Source: Rapana venosa
Taxonomy: Eukaryota; Mollusca; Gastropoda; Neogastropoda; Muricidae
NCBI GenBank assembly: GCA_028751875.1
Contig: CM054155.1
Coordinates: 1,725,282 to 1,789,281, forward strand
DNA: 64,000 nt
Direction: 5' to 3'
The position numbers and the translations under genes were made by a program. This document shows positions 11,701-24,484 of this stretch, piece by piece; positions within the stretch are counted from its first letter, which is position 1, and the number at the start of each line of letters is the position of its first letter. Below the pieces are notes generated by a model. The model saw nothing but the letters and a program-made list of their open reading frames with translations. It searched no databases and had not been told where the DNA came from.

Positions 11701-13468
11701 CCAAATCATTTACCCCATTCATTCAAATCATTTACACATATGCAACCTCCACAAAATCCTTCACTACTGCAAATCTTTAAATGAAAAACCCTTATAAACT
11801 GAGGAACTTTGAGGTGGTCTTAGAGGGGCCTGCCCTCTATTAATAGGGTACCCCCCCCCGCCCCCCCCCCCCCCCCCCCCTTGCAGCTGTAGTGGGTTTT
11901 TACGATAAACCAGCTTGTAAGGATACCCGCCCCCCCCCCTCCCCCCCCAACCCTTCTCAAAGAAACTAAAAACAAAGGGGTGGGGGAGGGGAAGTGACGT
12001 GTTTCCTCTAGAATCTTATGTGTTTTCCCTCGCACCCCCCCCCAAAAAAAAAAAAAAAAAAGAAAAAAAGTAGGGTGCGATTATCGGAGGCACAGAGTTA
12101 CCTGCCCTTGGGACCTGACGGGTGACCCGTATGTTTTGAGGCAAAGATGGCGTCATTTGCCTAGATCTGGGATTGAAAATTGATTTGTATTGCTGGTTAG
12201 TCTTTCTTTGCGGTTTTCCCGCAGTTTGAATGTGATGGAGTCATTGTTCACCACCTAGACGGAAAGTGTACTAGAGTAGGTACATTCATAACTGTATGGC
12301 CCATTGTACAAGCTTCCGCTTCCAGTCCTAAACGTCTTTTTCTTAAGCATAAGCTGCAGTGTAGACATTATTCAAAATAAAATTTAATGTTTGAGGTCAA
12401 TGAAGAAAACGAAGTGACTTTTTAACTTTTGATATCAATTTTTTTAAAAGTTTGCCTGAACATAAATTTTTTAAATGAACCCAGGTAGTTCAGGACCAAA
12501 GTTGGAAGGGCGTTCTTTTCATATTTCACAGCTGCCCTCTACAAGATTCCTCTTTACCTTTTATATTTTCCTTCTTTGTCTGTGTCTCCGCTTTTCTTCC
12601 CTTTTACATTTTGACCATTTTGTTTGGGGTTTTGTTGTTGGGGGGAGGGGGGGGGGGGGTTGCTTTTATTATGCCCCTTTTGGTAGCAGATTTTTAAAAT
12701 CAGTGGATAAGATTGATCTAGTAGATACATAGTCCAACTGCCAATGCAGGAATATGCCAAACCCTGCAAATGAGGTGATGGGCTGAATATTGGGTACACA
12801 TACTTTACACCTCTCCTCTATAATATTGCATGGGAAAACATCAATTGGCCAATTGTTTCCTACTTATTTTGATGATCAAAGATATTGCCCACTTATGAAA
12901 GACTGCAAAACCTGTAACCCATCTTTACTTGTTCAAACTTCTTTTTTTGAAACAGCTCTTATTAATTGTACATAGTTTCTTTGTTGCATAAAAAATGATT
13001 GCAATAATTCACACGCAATGATTGATACTAGATTTTTTTTGCATAGTCTATCATACATAAACATTTGAAAAAAAAAGAATATCGCTTTGTTTATCTAATA
13101 CAAAAGCTTGGCTCCGGATTTCATTTTATGTTTTAAAATGTATGGAGCTAATGTATATCTTCATTCAAACACACTTTTGCATGCGCATGATGCACAACCA
13201 ACATGCACAATGCATACACACACATGCACATGGCGCTTTTTGACAGTGTGATGTGATGTCCTGATTTGGTTGACCAGGATTGTAGCAAAAAGGAGAACAA
13301 ACTTTACAAAAACTAGTAGCCAGCCCCAGGCAGCAACAACAAAAACAACCACCACAGACCACCTACCACAAGTCACCCCAATGACCACAACAACACACCA
13401 CACACACCGCACGCACCACGCACCACCACCACACACACACACCCCCACACACACACACAAAAAAACAC
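11701..13468. other. no gene seen; parallel to 28579-30397
   Basis: Contains poly-C tracts (11849-11880, 11930-11950), a poly-A tract near 12045, a poly-G tract near 12640, and CA-rich sequence from 13160 that ends at the SINE head. No conserved open frame. Confidence 0.6.
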
Positions 13469-13725
13469 GGGGTAGCCGTTGGTTAAAATGATAATTTGTA
13501 ACTGCGCCCGGGGTTTGATTCTTGTTCAAAGGGGCATTTTTCCAGGGCCCCATTTCATCCCCCCAAAAAGTCTTTCAGATGGGAAATTAAATGGGCCCAG
13601 TGTGTGAATGCCACAGAAAAAGTTACGCACAGTTAAACCGTTCCATTTTGTGATGGTGGAAGGTGGCAAAAAATTTTCCAAAAAAAAACTGCATACCACA
13701 GGGACTGATGAAGAAAAGCACAAAT
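13469..13725 (+). repeat. tRNA-derived SINE, family 1 variant, cut by gap
   Basis: Head GGGGTAGCCGTTGGTTAAAA after a CA tract, matching the SINE at 30398. Ends at the N gap where the SINE tail would begin. Confidence 0.75.
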
Positions 13726-14225
13726 NNNNNNNNNNNNNNNNNNNNNNNNNNNNNNNNNNNNNNNNNNNNNNNNNNNNNNNNNNNNNNNNNNNNNNNNNNN
13801 NNNNNNNNNNNNNNNNNNNNNNNNNNNNNNNNNNNNNNNNNNNNNNNNNNNNNNNNNNNNNNNNNNNNNNNNNNNNNNNNNNNNNNNNNNNNNNNNNNNN
13901 NNNNNNNNNNNNNNNNNNNNNNNNNNNNNNNNNNNNNNNNNNNNNNNNNNNNNNNNNNNNNNNNNNNNNNNNNNNNNNNNNNNNNNNNNNNNNNNNNNNN
14001 NNNNNNNNNNNNNNNNNNNNNNNNNNNNNNNNNNNNNNNNNNNNNNNNNNNNNNNNNNNNNNNNNNNNNNNNNNNNNNNNNNNNNNNNNNNNNNNNNNNN
14101 NNNNNNNNNNNNNNNNNNNNNNNNNNNNNNNNNNNNNNNNNNNNNNNNNNNNNNNNNNNNNNNNNNNNNNNNNNNNNNNNNNNNNNNNNNNNNNNNNNNN
14201 NNNNNNNNNNNNNNNNNNNNNNNNN
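13726..14225. other. Assembly gap (500 N)
   Basis: Exactly 500 N, a placeholder of fixed size. Open frames drawn through it are artefacts. Confidence 0.99.
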
Positions 14226-14770
14226 AAGTCCAGTGGGCGCCTTACCTGTTCACGGGGGGGGTTTGGATTTCGGTCATAGCCCCATGCTTTTGCGAGCTAT
14301 GTCCCTTGTGTTTTAAAAAGCTACACCCCGTTTGTCAAAGAGCTAGTTGTGTCCACATGTCCCTCAGCCCGACAAGCTGACAGGACAACCCTTGCAGCTT
14401 TTTTGGTTAAAACATGGCACGGGGCACTTGGCAACCTAAAACCCAAAACCCTTGGCCCCCACATGTGGACAAACATGGCCAGGAAAAGAAAAAAAGGGTT
14501 TTGTAAGCGGACAAAATGGCCCCAAAATTGTTTCTTTCTTGGCTCCGTTTGTGGGGGGGGGGGTTGGTTTTTAGAGTAAGAGTTTGGTGTTTTTGAAAAC
14601 GAGGACTTCAGTTTCTAGTCGACCCAAAGAATTTTTTGGAGGATTTGGGTTGCAACTGATTTTAAAACCCCCAGGGGAAAAATTTTCCCGTTTTAAAAAG
14701 GAGACTAAAACCCCGGTCAGCCCGATCACGAGCGGGGAGGGGAAAACCCTTTTCTAACCCAACCCGGGCC
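14226..14770. other. no gene; low-quality sequence, possible SINE remnant
   Basis: Inflated homopolymers throughout. The part near 14665-14770 (CCAGGGGAAAAATTTTCCCG, then GGTCAGCCCGATCACGAGC) resembles an inverted SINE family 1 head, with low confidence. Confidence 0.35.
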
Positions 14771-15815
14771 CCAATTTCGAAGAGAGGAGAGAGGGGGAGG
14801 GGGGGTTTTAGGATGAGAGGGGGAGAGGAGAGGGAGGGGGCGAGGGGAGGAAGAGGGGGAGAGAGAGAGAGAGAGAGAGAGAGGAAGAGGAGGGAGAGAG
14901 GGGAAGAGAAAAATGGAGAGAGGAGGGGGGGAAAAGGAAAGGGGGGAAGAGAGGAGTAAAGGGAAGAAAAGAAAGAGAGGTGAGAGGAAGAGGTGGAGAG
15001 AGGAGAGAGATTGAAAAAAGGAGAGAGAAGGAAAAAGAGAGAAAGGGGGGGAGGGGAGGTTTTTGGGGGAGGAGGGAGGGGGGGAGAGGATGAGACCCGG
15101 GAGTGTGAGGAGAGAGAGGTGAAAAGGGGGGTGGGAGGTTTTGGGGGTGAGGGGGGAGGTTTAGGAGGAGGGGGAGAGAGAGGGAAGAGGCAAGGGGGCG
15201 TTAAAAGGAGAGAAAAAGGGAGGGGGTTTAGGGGGAAAGGGGGGAGGGGGAGAGAGCGAGGGAGGGTGGAGAGAGGAAAAAGAGAAAAGAGAAAAAGAGA
15301 GAAAAGAGAAGAAGAAGGTAAAACGGGGAGGAGGGGGAAAGGTTTGGGAGGGGAGGGGGGGGAGAGAGGAGGGGAAAGCCGAGAGAGAGGAGAGGGGAAA
15401 AGAGGAGAGGAGAGAGAGGGGAGGAAGAGAGCGGGGGAAGCAAAAGAGAAAAGAGAGAGAAAAGTTTAGAGTGAACAAAAGGGAGTGGGGGGAAAAGGAG
15501 AGAGAGAGGGGAAAGGGGGCGGAGAGGGGGAAGAGGGGAGAGAGTAAAGGGAGAAGAGAAAAGGGGGAAGTAAAATAGAGAATGAGCAAGACGGAGGGGG
15601 GAGAGGGAGGAGAGGGAAGAGAGGGGAGAGGGGGAGGAGAGGGGCAGTTTTGGGCCCGGAAGGGGAAGAAAGAGAGGGGGGGAGGGGAGGAAAAGAAAAG
15701 GGGAAGGGGAGGGGGAAGGGGGTGGGGAACCCGGAGGGGAGAGGAGAGGGGGGAGGGAGAGGGGGAAAAAGAAAAAGAGAGGAAGGAGGGGAGAGAAAAG
15801 GAATCGGAGTGGTGT
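14771..15815. repeat. Purine-only (GA)-rich tract, about 1 kb
   Basis: Nearly uninterrupted G/A on the plus strand with few pyrimidines. Long Gly/Arg/Glu or Ser/Pro/Leu frames on either strand come from this composition and are not genes. Confidence 0.9.
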
Positions 15816-18679
15816 GTGGGTTTGGGGGGGTGGGTGTGTGTGTGTGTGTGTTGTGTGTGTTGTGTGTTTCTGCATGCACATCTAGAAGGGTTTTTCCCAC
15901 GGGGCATTTTCTTCACCGCATTATCTTCCGCCCTTTGTGTTAAATTTTTTCAGTTTTTTCATGGGGGTTTTAAAAAGTAATTATTTAAAAAAAAAAATCG
16001 CTTTTTTTTTTGAAAAGACAAAAAAGCATTTAAGCGTCAAGCAAAAAAAAATGCTTTTTTTTTTTTAAAAAACAAGGGGGATGCACCTTTTATTTTACCA
16101 ACCTTCCCCTTTGAATTTGCCAGAAAAGTTTTGGGGGGTTTTAGGCACTCGCTCTCCCCAAGTTTAGGTTAAAACAGCGTTTTACTGTGGGGAAAAGGGC
16201 GTCTTCGTGCGTCTCGGCTTTCCCTTTCAGTTTCCCCCAGTTCACCCAGTTTTTAAAAGGGTTCCTGAAGTCTTTAGGGGGGGAAAAGGGAAAAAAAGCG
16301 AGGGGAGGAGTAGGCGCGGCCTTTTTAAAATTTCGGGGCCCCTTTGGAAACTTGGTTTTTTCCCACACCCGCTCCCCAACGACCGCTTTTTCTATGGGGG
16401 TTGTTTTTACCTTTTTTGTTTTATATAAGTAAAAATAGTTTTCCTCTTTGCCCTTTTCAAAAAATTTGAAAACCCGAAAACATTTTGGGTTTTTCCCCCT
16501 TTTTTAATGGGCTTAAAATTGTTGGAAAACTTGAAGTGGTGTTTTGTTACCTTATTTCGTTCCTGCCTTTACCCTTTGTTTGGTGGGGCCCTCCCCTTTT
16601 CCCAGGTCATAGACCCCCAAGCCCTTTGGGTTTAGCTGCCCCACTGCTTTTTCTTGCATTTTTTAAAAATTTTCATAAAAATTTAGGGGATAAAGAAGTT
16701 AAAATTTGAGGAGGAAAAAAAGTTTAAATAATAATGTTGTTAATATTTTAATTTTTAATTTAATAAAATAATTTTAATAAATTATAAAAATTGTCCCGGG
16801 AATTTATTTAAAAGCGCTGAATTTTTTTAAAGCAACAAAACAAAGCGCTCATGACTTTTTTTAAAAATTTAATTTTTTTTTTACCCCCGAGGTTGCTTTT
16901 TTTACTTTCCCTGTCCCCGAGGGTATGGGGGTTTTTGTAAATTTTTTTCATTTTTCCCCCGGAAACCAAAATTGGCCTACTTTTTCGAAAAGGGGAAAAC
17001 CCAGGATTTTAACTTTTTTGTGCGAAAGTTTTTCTGCTTGGGGTTCGAAAAAACAAAGGCCCCCTCGGTTTATAGTTCATCCAAAGGGGAATAAGTGGGG
17101 TTAACAATGGGGGCCCTCATAAATAACACAAGAAACCCAAAAAATCTGGTTGTTTTGGCCCAAGACAAAAAATTTAAAAGATTTTTATATGGATTTCGGG
17201 GTTTCGGGGCATTTCCCCCAATTTTTGGGTACGGTTCTGTTATGTCCTCTGGCTTAATTTTCTGAAAGTAGGGAAAATTCCCCATTTAGAAATGTTGCAT
17301 TTAAAAAAATTTTCCAGTTGTAGAAAATTTTTTGGTTGAAAATTTATTCTAGAAGAATAAACGGTGATAATTGTGTGGGTTCTGGTTTTTGGGTTTTTGT
17401 TCCCCTTTTTTTCTGTTTTTCACCCCCTTGTTCCCAAAAGGGGGAAACCGGGGTTGTGTCAAACTTAGAAAATTTGTAGTTTGGGGGGGGGTTGTCTTTT
17501 TTGAAAATTGGTGGAAATTCTTTACAAGCAGTTGTAGGAAAAACTTGGTGTTTTTTTGTTGTTGTGGGAATTTTTTTTTCAGGTGTTAAAGGCAAAGGGA
17601 AAAATTGGCCTTTCAGAAGAATGCTGGGGGAAAAGGGTAGTCTTGTTTTTAAAAGGGTTTGCCCTTTTTAAAAAAAATTTCTTTTTTTTTCAAAACTTTG
17701 CATTATGGGGGTTGAAACTTGTATATTTTTTCTTGGACTTTAACTCCCTTCAAGTTTTATCTTTTATTTTGTTTCCCCCTTTTCTTTGTCCTTCCGGGAT
17801 GATACTTCATTTTTAAAGAAATGAGTGCAAAGTGAAGCAGTTTATCCCCGACGCCTTTTTTTTTTTTAAATTTTGCAAACGAAAAACAGTTTTTGGGTTT
17901 TTTCCATCTGTGTATTGCCCATTGAAAGCTGTATATATATATTTTTTATTTTTCCCAAAATAGCCTGACTGGAAATGTAGGGAAATGGTTTTTTTTTAAA
18001 CCCTATTTTGATGACCGTCATTTATTTGGTTGAGGATTTTTCATTCAAAAAGTTTGTTGTAATCAGCTTTTCTTTTTATTTTTTTCCCGTATTTTTTGGG
18101 CAGCCCTGTACAAAATTAAGGGAAAAACCTGAAAATTTTTTCGGAGGTGTTTTGGTTTTTTTTTTTTTTTTTTTTAAGGGTGGCACACACCACTGAAAAC
18201 CCCGGCTACCCCCAAAATGACTTTCTTTTCCCGAAGGGGAAAAAAAGTTTGCACAAAATATTTATAAACATTTAAGCTGTTTTTTTGCACCCCTTTCCCA
18301 TTTTAAAAGGGGTTTTTTTTGCTTTTTGGCTGTTTAAAAACCCAACGGGTGGGAAATGAAATGCTTTGTCATTCCCGTTGGTTTTAAAAACTATTTAGGG
18401 GAAAGAACAAAAAACATTCTGGTAATTTTTGTTTAAAAAAGGGATGAGAATTTAAAAAACCCAAAAGAAAAGTCCCGTGGGGTTTTGTTATTGTCCCCTG
18501 CTGGGTTTGAGCATCGGGGGAAAAAGCCTACCCCCCCCTTCGCCAAAAAAGAGAGGCTGGGGTTTGGGTTGGGTAGCGGCCGCAGCTGATAGAAAAGGGA
18601 AAGGGCCCAAAAGACTTGTAACGGGGCCCGTCAAATTTTGAAAAATGGCCCACAAATTGAGGGACATGATCCCAAATTG

Positions 18680-18680
<1 letters not shown>
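15816..18680. other. no gene; homopolymer-inflated sequence
   Basis: A GT tract (15833-15866) is followed by almost 3 kb of blocky homopolymers. One inverted SINE family 1 remnant is visible at about 16955-17100 (GGCCCCCTCGGTTTATAG is the reverse of the SINE central block). Nothing else is recognisable. Confidence 0.5.
16955..17100 (-). repeat. SINE family 1 remnant (inverted)
   Basis: On the minus strand: ACTATAAACCGAGGGGGCC, then TTTTGTTT..., then a GGCCAATTTTGGTTTCCGG-like block, in the order of the SINE body. Confidence 0.5.
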
Positions 18681-19590
<910 letters not shown>

Positions 19591-20899
19591 TAGGGACTTT
19601 CGGAATAGAATAATTATGGAAGGGAAGGGGGGGTTGAAGTTGTGAAAGGATATAAAGATTGTATGCAGTCACATACCAAGGGGTACCAGGCAGAAGGGTC
19701 TAAGTATCAAAATTTTACATTTTCACTTTTTTTATAATTATGACTGGACTCGGAAACAGGCCTGCTTTATTATAAAAGTAGAAATTTTCCAGGATGATAA
19801 TTAATTATCGATTTATTGATCAGAACTCAAACCTGTCATACAAAAAAGGGCTAAGTGATGTCTAGCAGAAGGCGCTTATGGACGCTAGCAGCTTCGGACT
19901 GTGGCTTGAAGTCACAGTGACCAGACTGAGGAACAGGTCAAAGAGTGTTACCAAAACACTAGCAGAGGTTGAGAAAGCATTGCAGGTGGCCACTGGTGAG
20001 GGTTGACTGGCCGCCTCAAAACATTGATGGTTCCTTGACCCCTAAAGCAGGATAGCTGGGCTTGTTTATGACCATCCTTGAGAATGTTTTAACATGTCTA
20101 TCGGGAGGCTGTAGGAAAGGGAAGTATGGTTGGTGCCTTATTAAATAGTTTACACACTTTATGAAAACATTCTGTTTCTGAGACTGTACCAGGAAGCACT
20201 GCATTTTCATTCCATCGTCCAAAGCATTGAAAAAACGATTCCAAAAGCATCAACTTTGTACCACAAAAAGGGTAAGTTTGGGTTTTATTCTCTTTTGAGA
20301 TTTTGGCTTATTACTAGTACTTCTATAAATGTGAATTCATATCAATAGGCTTGCACACTCTCTTTCAGTCCCTCTGTGTGTGTGCATACACACACACACA
20401 TCTGTGTGCATTTACATGTGCATATTAATTGCCATATTAGTCTGTTGCGAGAGTGCATGCTTCCATCTCCGTGTGTTAGAGCATCAGGAGCATCTATATG
20501 TGCGTGCGTGTGTGCTTACTTGGGCATGTGTGTGTGTATCTATGGGTTTTTTCTTGCTGGTGCACTGTGTGTGTCTGTGTGTCTGTGTTTTTCATAATCT
20601 ATGTGTGATGTGTGTGTGTCTCTGTTTTTCATATGTGCCGTGTGTGTGTCCGTCTGTCTGTGTCTTTCATATGTGCCGTGTGTGTGCGTGTCTGTGTGTG
20701 CATGTGCGTGTTGTATGCGAGCATGCATGTGTATATGATAGAGATTGTGTGCGTGAGTGTGTGTGTGTGTGTCTGTGTGTATATGTGTGTATTCATGCAT
20801 GCTTGAGCTTATGGGTGTGTGTGTACTTTTTGGAAGGGCAGGCGGTATCCATATTGATAGCATTTTGTTCGTGAAGTTTCTGCTTATTCTTTTTCTTCT
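19591..20899. other. no gene; unique-looking sequence then GT-rich tract (20375-20830)
   Basis: No coding signal. Cys/Val-rich frames at 20380-20870 are read from GT repeats. A pyrimidine stretch and TGTAG at 20900-20920, just before the coding fragment, could be a 3' splice site. Confidence 0.5.
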
Positions 20900-21700
20900 G
20901 TCTTGTATGTGTAGCTGTTTCTTTCTTCGTGGGATGAGACAGAAGGAAAGAGAGCATCGTGTAAGATTGCCAGCTGCCTCTACAAGTCTAATTCTCCCCT
21001 TCCAGCCCATGTCAAGCATGTCATCATCTACTCAGATTGCTGTGGTGGTCAAAATCGGAAAACAATACTTGACAACAGCTTTCCTCTTTGCAGTCAACAC
21101 CCTCCCAAATATCCAGACCATAACTCAAAAGTTTTTTGAGCCTGGTCACACTCAGATGGAGTATGACTTGATGTACACTACAATTTCAAATGCAATAAAA
21201 AGCACACCCACCTACATTTCTTCTGAGTGGGCTATTGTTTTCAGATTGGCAAGATCAGGAAAACGTTATATTGCTGTGCCTATCAAGCACAACCCATTCC
21301 ACAATTTTAAGAAACTTGCATCAGCCTACATTCACAACACAAAGACGGATACAGATGGATGCAGAGTCAACTGGCTGGAGATTGTTGCATCCAGGTATCC
21401 AAGAGCATTGATGACATCATGCTCTTCAAAACAAACTTGGAGAATGATGGCTTTCATATTCTGAGACTGGTTGACTTATCAAGAAGGGGACATCAAGAGC
21501 TGCCCAAAGTACTCCTGAGGTTGTATGATAACAAAAAGCCCATAGCAGACACCAAACTGTGGGATCTTTTGTCACTGTGTGCGTCCAGTGTCGTCTCAAA
21601 GGCATATCATGTGTTCTACCAACACCTGCCATCCTCTGCCTCAGTCAGTGACAAACTGCCAGAACCTGATGCCAAGGACACAGGCAGTGACACAGACTGA
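20900..21700 (+). pseudogene. Transposase-like (DUF7869-type) protein, C-terminal part
   Basis: Coding pieces in two frames give about 255 residues ending at the stop at 21700. The first piece contains HVKHVIIYSDCCGGQNRK (about 21010-21063). This resembles the conserved acidic 'SD..GGQ' block of a large invertebrate family annotated DUF7869 or transposase-like. The next frame holds FFEPGHTQMEYD (about 21135), matching the expected downstream block, then SEWAIVFRLARS and DTDGCRVNWLEI. A frame change near 21065 and another near 21400 break the gene. The last piece ends in PEPDAKDTGSDTD. No neighbour suggests a host function. It is probably the end of a DNA transposon gene; the N-terminal part was not found. 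Confidence 0.6.
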
Positions 21701-22098
21701 GTGACCCACCCACACTGACCTCTGTACATTCTTAACCCACTATCACACAGAGACAGAGAGGAGGTTACAACTGAGGGGGTTTTGGTTTCTTTTTAAAAGG
21801 GTTGTTTTCTTACTCAGCTTCAAAAAAATTAATAGAAAGCATAATTACTGTTCCCATAATATTACAATGGGTTGTTCGTAAATTATGGTCAAAGATGTCC
21901 AGCAAACATTGCTACAGGAATACGGTCACATGTAACACTGAAATAAGGATTTCTCATGGATTGAAGACAGTGAGTCAGTGAACATCATCCAGTGATAATG
22001 ATTACATGGCAGTATAAATGATAACAATGTCCAGTGGATATTTCTATGGAGCACTACAACAGTGGTGACAGTGGACAGTACAGTGATCATTGAGGTTT
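21701..22098. other. no gene; flank of Polinton derivative B
   Basis: A/T-rich sequence up to the hairpin at 22099, no coding signal. Confidence 0.5.
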
Positions 22099-22257
22099 AG
22101 AGATAGGCTAAATGAGTATTCAGGCTCACTCACCGTGTTTTTGTACAAATCCCTGCAACTTTGGCCCTCCATGGCTATTGCCACTCTGGACCAAAAGTTG
22201 TGTAGAATTGTACAAAACAACATGATTTACCCTCAATGCTCATTTAGCCTATCTCTC
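22099..22257. repeat. Terminal hairpin of copy B
   Basis: Outer arm AGAGATAGGCTAAATGAGTA at 22099 pairs with inner arm AATGCTCATTTAGCCT plus ATCTCT at 22235-22257; 21 of 22 bases are complementary. The arm sequence past AGAGATAGG differs from copies C and D. Confidence 0.85.
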
Positions 22258-22361
22258 TCCTAAAAATGAAAGTGATACCATCTTATTTGTTATAGATAAA
22301 ACATACAATTATGGCAATTCATGCTAAAACAAGTTTTATTTGAATAAAATATTTAAGAACC

Positions 22362-22555
22362 TGACAAGAACTTAGCAAATACTTATTTAAAAACTAAACA
22401 ATAACCTAACAAGAACTAAAACAACCAAACAAGAACTAAAACAAGAACCAAACAAGAACTAAAACAAGAACCTAACAAGAACTGAAACAAGAACCTGGCA
22501 AGAATCTAACAAGAACACAGCAAAGAACCTGATAAGAACTTATTCAATAATTGCT
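22362..22555 (+). repeat. Degenerate ~12-bp repeat array
   Basis: Units such as ACAAGAACTAAA and ACAAGAACCTAA are repeated about 14 times just before the first gene. Confidence 0.85.
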
Positions 22556-22587
22556 TAATAAAAAATATATTGATAAAGATAGACATC

Positions 22588-23089
22588 ATGAATTGTGACA
22601 AACTTTTGCATATGACATCTACTGACTCTAGTCAAGCATTATCAAGATGTTCTTCACTATGCAAGGTCTAAGGTGGACTTTGCTATAGGGCATGGTTTAT
22701 ACATGCTGCTTTCCAGCATGCAGTTGCAAATAGGAACAATCACAAACTACAACAACACTATCCTTATAGCTGGAGATGATGTGCAGCTTAGCAAAAATGA
22801 AAGCGTAAACAACACACCAGCAGCAGTAGTATCAGTAGCACCAGCAGCAGAAAGTGTAGTAATGACACCAACAACACCAACATCAGATACAGCAACAGCA
22901 CCAACAGATACAGCAACAGATGCAACAGCATCTCCTACAAGAACTCCTACCACCTTAGAGCAAATAAAATACAAAGTTATTCCCCTTACAAGAGACAGTC
23001 ACTCAGATGAGATGACTACTCTCACAGCCATTCTTGCTATAGGCAGACTTGTTTATCTTTACCTTAGAAAGCAAAACAACAACAACTAA
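22588..23089 (+). pseudogene. Small element gene with Thr/Ala-rich linker
   Basis: ATG at 22588 (MNCDKLLHMTSTDSSQ) follows the repeat array. The frame crosses the deletion junction (about 22632-22640) and changes near 22670. The downstream frame is open to the stop at 23087-23089. It contains TNYNNTILIAGDDVQL, a ~60-residue linker rich in Ala, Thr and Pro (TPTTPTSDTATAPTDTATDA), and a C-terminal IPLTRDSHSDEMTTLTAIL with a hydrophobic LAIGRLVYLYL stretch. The full element keeps a related N-terminal part at 51926-52156. Function unknown; a virion surface or membrane-linked protein is a guess. Confidence 0.5.
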
Positions 23090-24443
23090 CATTTCTAAAG
23101 CCTGCAAATGCTCTGCCATAAATCCCACAACCTTACTTGCTGTTGATAACAGCCAGCTAACAACAGTACCAATTATACCAAGCAATGCATCTGCGACTTT
23201 GGTAGCTAAATTATAAAAATAAATCAGATAAGTGGCTGAGTTGTTTTTTAACCCAGCCTGTGCCTGTGGGTGGGGAAGGTGGTGGTGGCAGTGTGCTGCT
23301 GGGGCCCCCTGTCAGTGCATACACAAGTGTGCTAATGGCAAAACCCAATGCTGTAATTACACTGACAAGTGTTATGCCTTGCTTGCCAAACAGTGTACGA
23401 ATTCTTTCAGCTAGTGTTGTGTTTTCATAAAGAATGCCGTGGATTGTTTCTTTTATTCTGTTAACCTGAGATTGTAGTTGTTGTCTGGTTATTGTTTAGA
23501 CCTCAATCTTCGCTTTTTGTGCATCATCTTGCAGATTTGTCTAGACACTGTTGTATTCTTCTTTTATTTCTGTCCAAGAGTGGATGATTGCATTGCTGCT
23601 TCTGACTATTTCTTCTTTTCTTAATCCATGTGTGAGTCTACTTCCATTAGCTTTGTAATTAGTTTATTTTCGCCTCTAATGACTCTGTAGTGTTGATTAG
23701 CCCCATTATTTTGCATGGGTTTAGGGCTGGGTTCATTTATGATTTTTTCAGTGTCTGTCTTCGTCTGCATCTGTGCAAGACTTTGCAACTCTGCTAGCTT
23801 TTTCTTTTTTTCTAATCCATGTGTGAGTCTACTTACCAGCTTTGCTACTTATTTATCATAGCCTCTAATACTTTGTAGTGTTTTTTACAGCCTTATTTCT
23901 TGCATTGGTAGGGGTGGTTCATTTATTGTTTTCAGTGCTCTGTCTTCGTCTGCATGTGTGAAACTTGTTTCCAACTCTAGAATAGTTTCAGTTGTTGCTG
24001 TTTGCTGACTGTGCTAGGTCTTGAAGTTGTGAACTTTCTATGTTTGTTGGTATGGCTGTTCAGCATTTTGTAGTTGTGTAACAGCTTGTGTTGGTAATCT
24101 GTTAGTAGTAGCTAGTGCATCCTTAATACCAAGTTTTTCTGCATGGTGACACTTGATGTCTGCTTGGGTGTACTCTTTGCTAAAAACTGATGGGGGTTAT
24201 TTTTTTGTTAATAAAACTTTTGTCCTGTGTGAGTTTCAGCATACAGATTGTCTTTGTTGTCCATATCATAGTCAGTATGGTCTAGTACTTCTGGTGATAG
24301 TTTCCCCAAACTTTTGTGAAAATCTTTAACCCTGCTTTCTAATAATTCTCTTCAGAGTGAATGCAATGGTGATGCTGCTGTTGCTTCACTCATATCATCA
24401 GCAGGCATAAACACATCATCCATATCATATCATAATCCTCCAT
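23003..24443 (-). pseudogene. Coiled-coil protein with two hydrophobic segments (Polinton gene)
   Basis: The minus-strand ATG at 24443 opens an acidic N-terminus, divergent from the capsid-like ATG at 24485 (42 bp between). The gene is broken by several single-base shifts. Frame pieces show Lys/Glu/Gln-rich helical segments (SRLTHGLEKKKKLAELQSLA near 23810; VNRIKETIHGILYENTTLA near 23440). Then come a Gly/Ala/Val hydrophobic segment (ITLVSVITALGFAISTLVYA near 23340), a Pro-rich linker (LPPPPSPPTGTG) and a second hydrophobic segment (LLGIIGTVVSWLLSTA near 23170). This pattern recurs in proteins next to PolB/capsid genes of cnidarian and mollusc elements, from general knowledge. It could be a fibre-like or membrane-active virion protein. 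It ends convergent with, and overlapping, the small plus-strand gene. Confidence 0.6.
23590..23905 (-). repeat. Internal ~205-bp repeats in coiled-coil gene
   Basis: The block TAATCCATGTGTGAGTCTAC occurs at about 23621 and again at about 23815, each followed by an AGCTTTG...CCTCTAAT block and a GTAGTGTT block. A partial third unit follows near 23960. The repeats lie in the helical part of the protein. Confidence 0.75.
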
Positions 24444-24484
24444 ATTCTATTATTGTTCTTTTTCTATTTGCTACTAATACAAAG

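Larger units (their letters stand above)
3466..13725 (+). repeat. Large direct duplication, copy A
   Basis: The order and sequence of every landmark in this interval (SINE 1, transposase-like fragment, Polinton derivative, (TG)n, (AAT)n, (ATC)n, mixed triplet repeats, SINE 2, final SINE) recurs at 19230-30660. Some parts (8000-10300) are almost identical to copy B. Others (4000-7800) are garbled by lost bases and homopolymer growth. Copy A lacks the LINE insertion found in copy B. It may be a second haplotype placed in tandem by the assembler, or a true segmental duplication. Confidence 0.85.

Noticed and set aside
13608..14316. Frames of more than 200 codons across the first gap
   Set aside because: Most codons are N; the flanks are SINE and low-quality sequence.
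15161..15916. Long Ser/Pro/Leu and Gly/Arg/Glu frames (up to 251 codons)
   Set aside because: Produced by a purine-only tract; stop codons are rare by composition and no motif is present.
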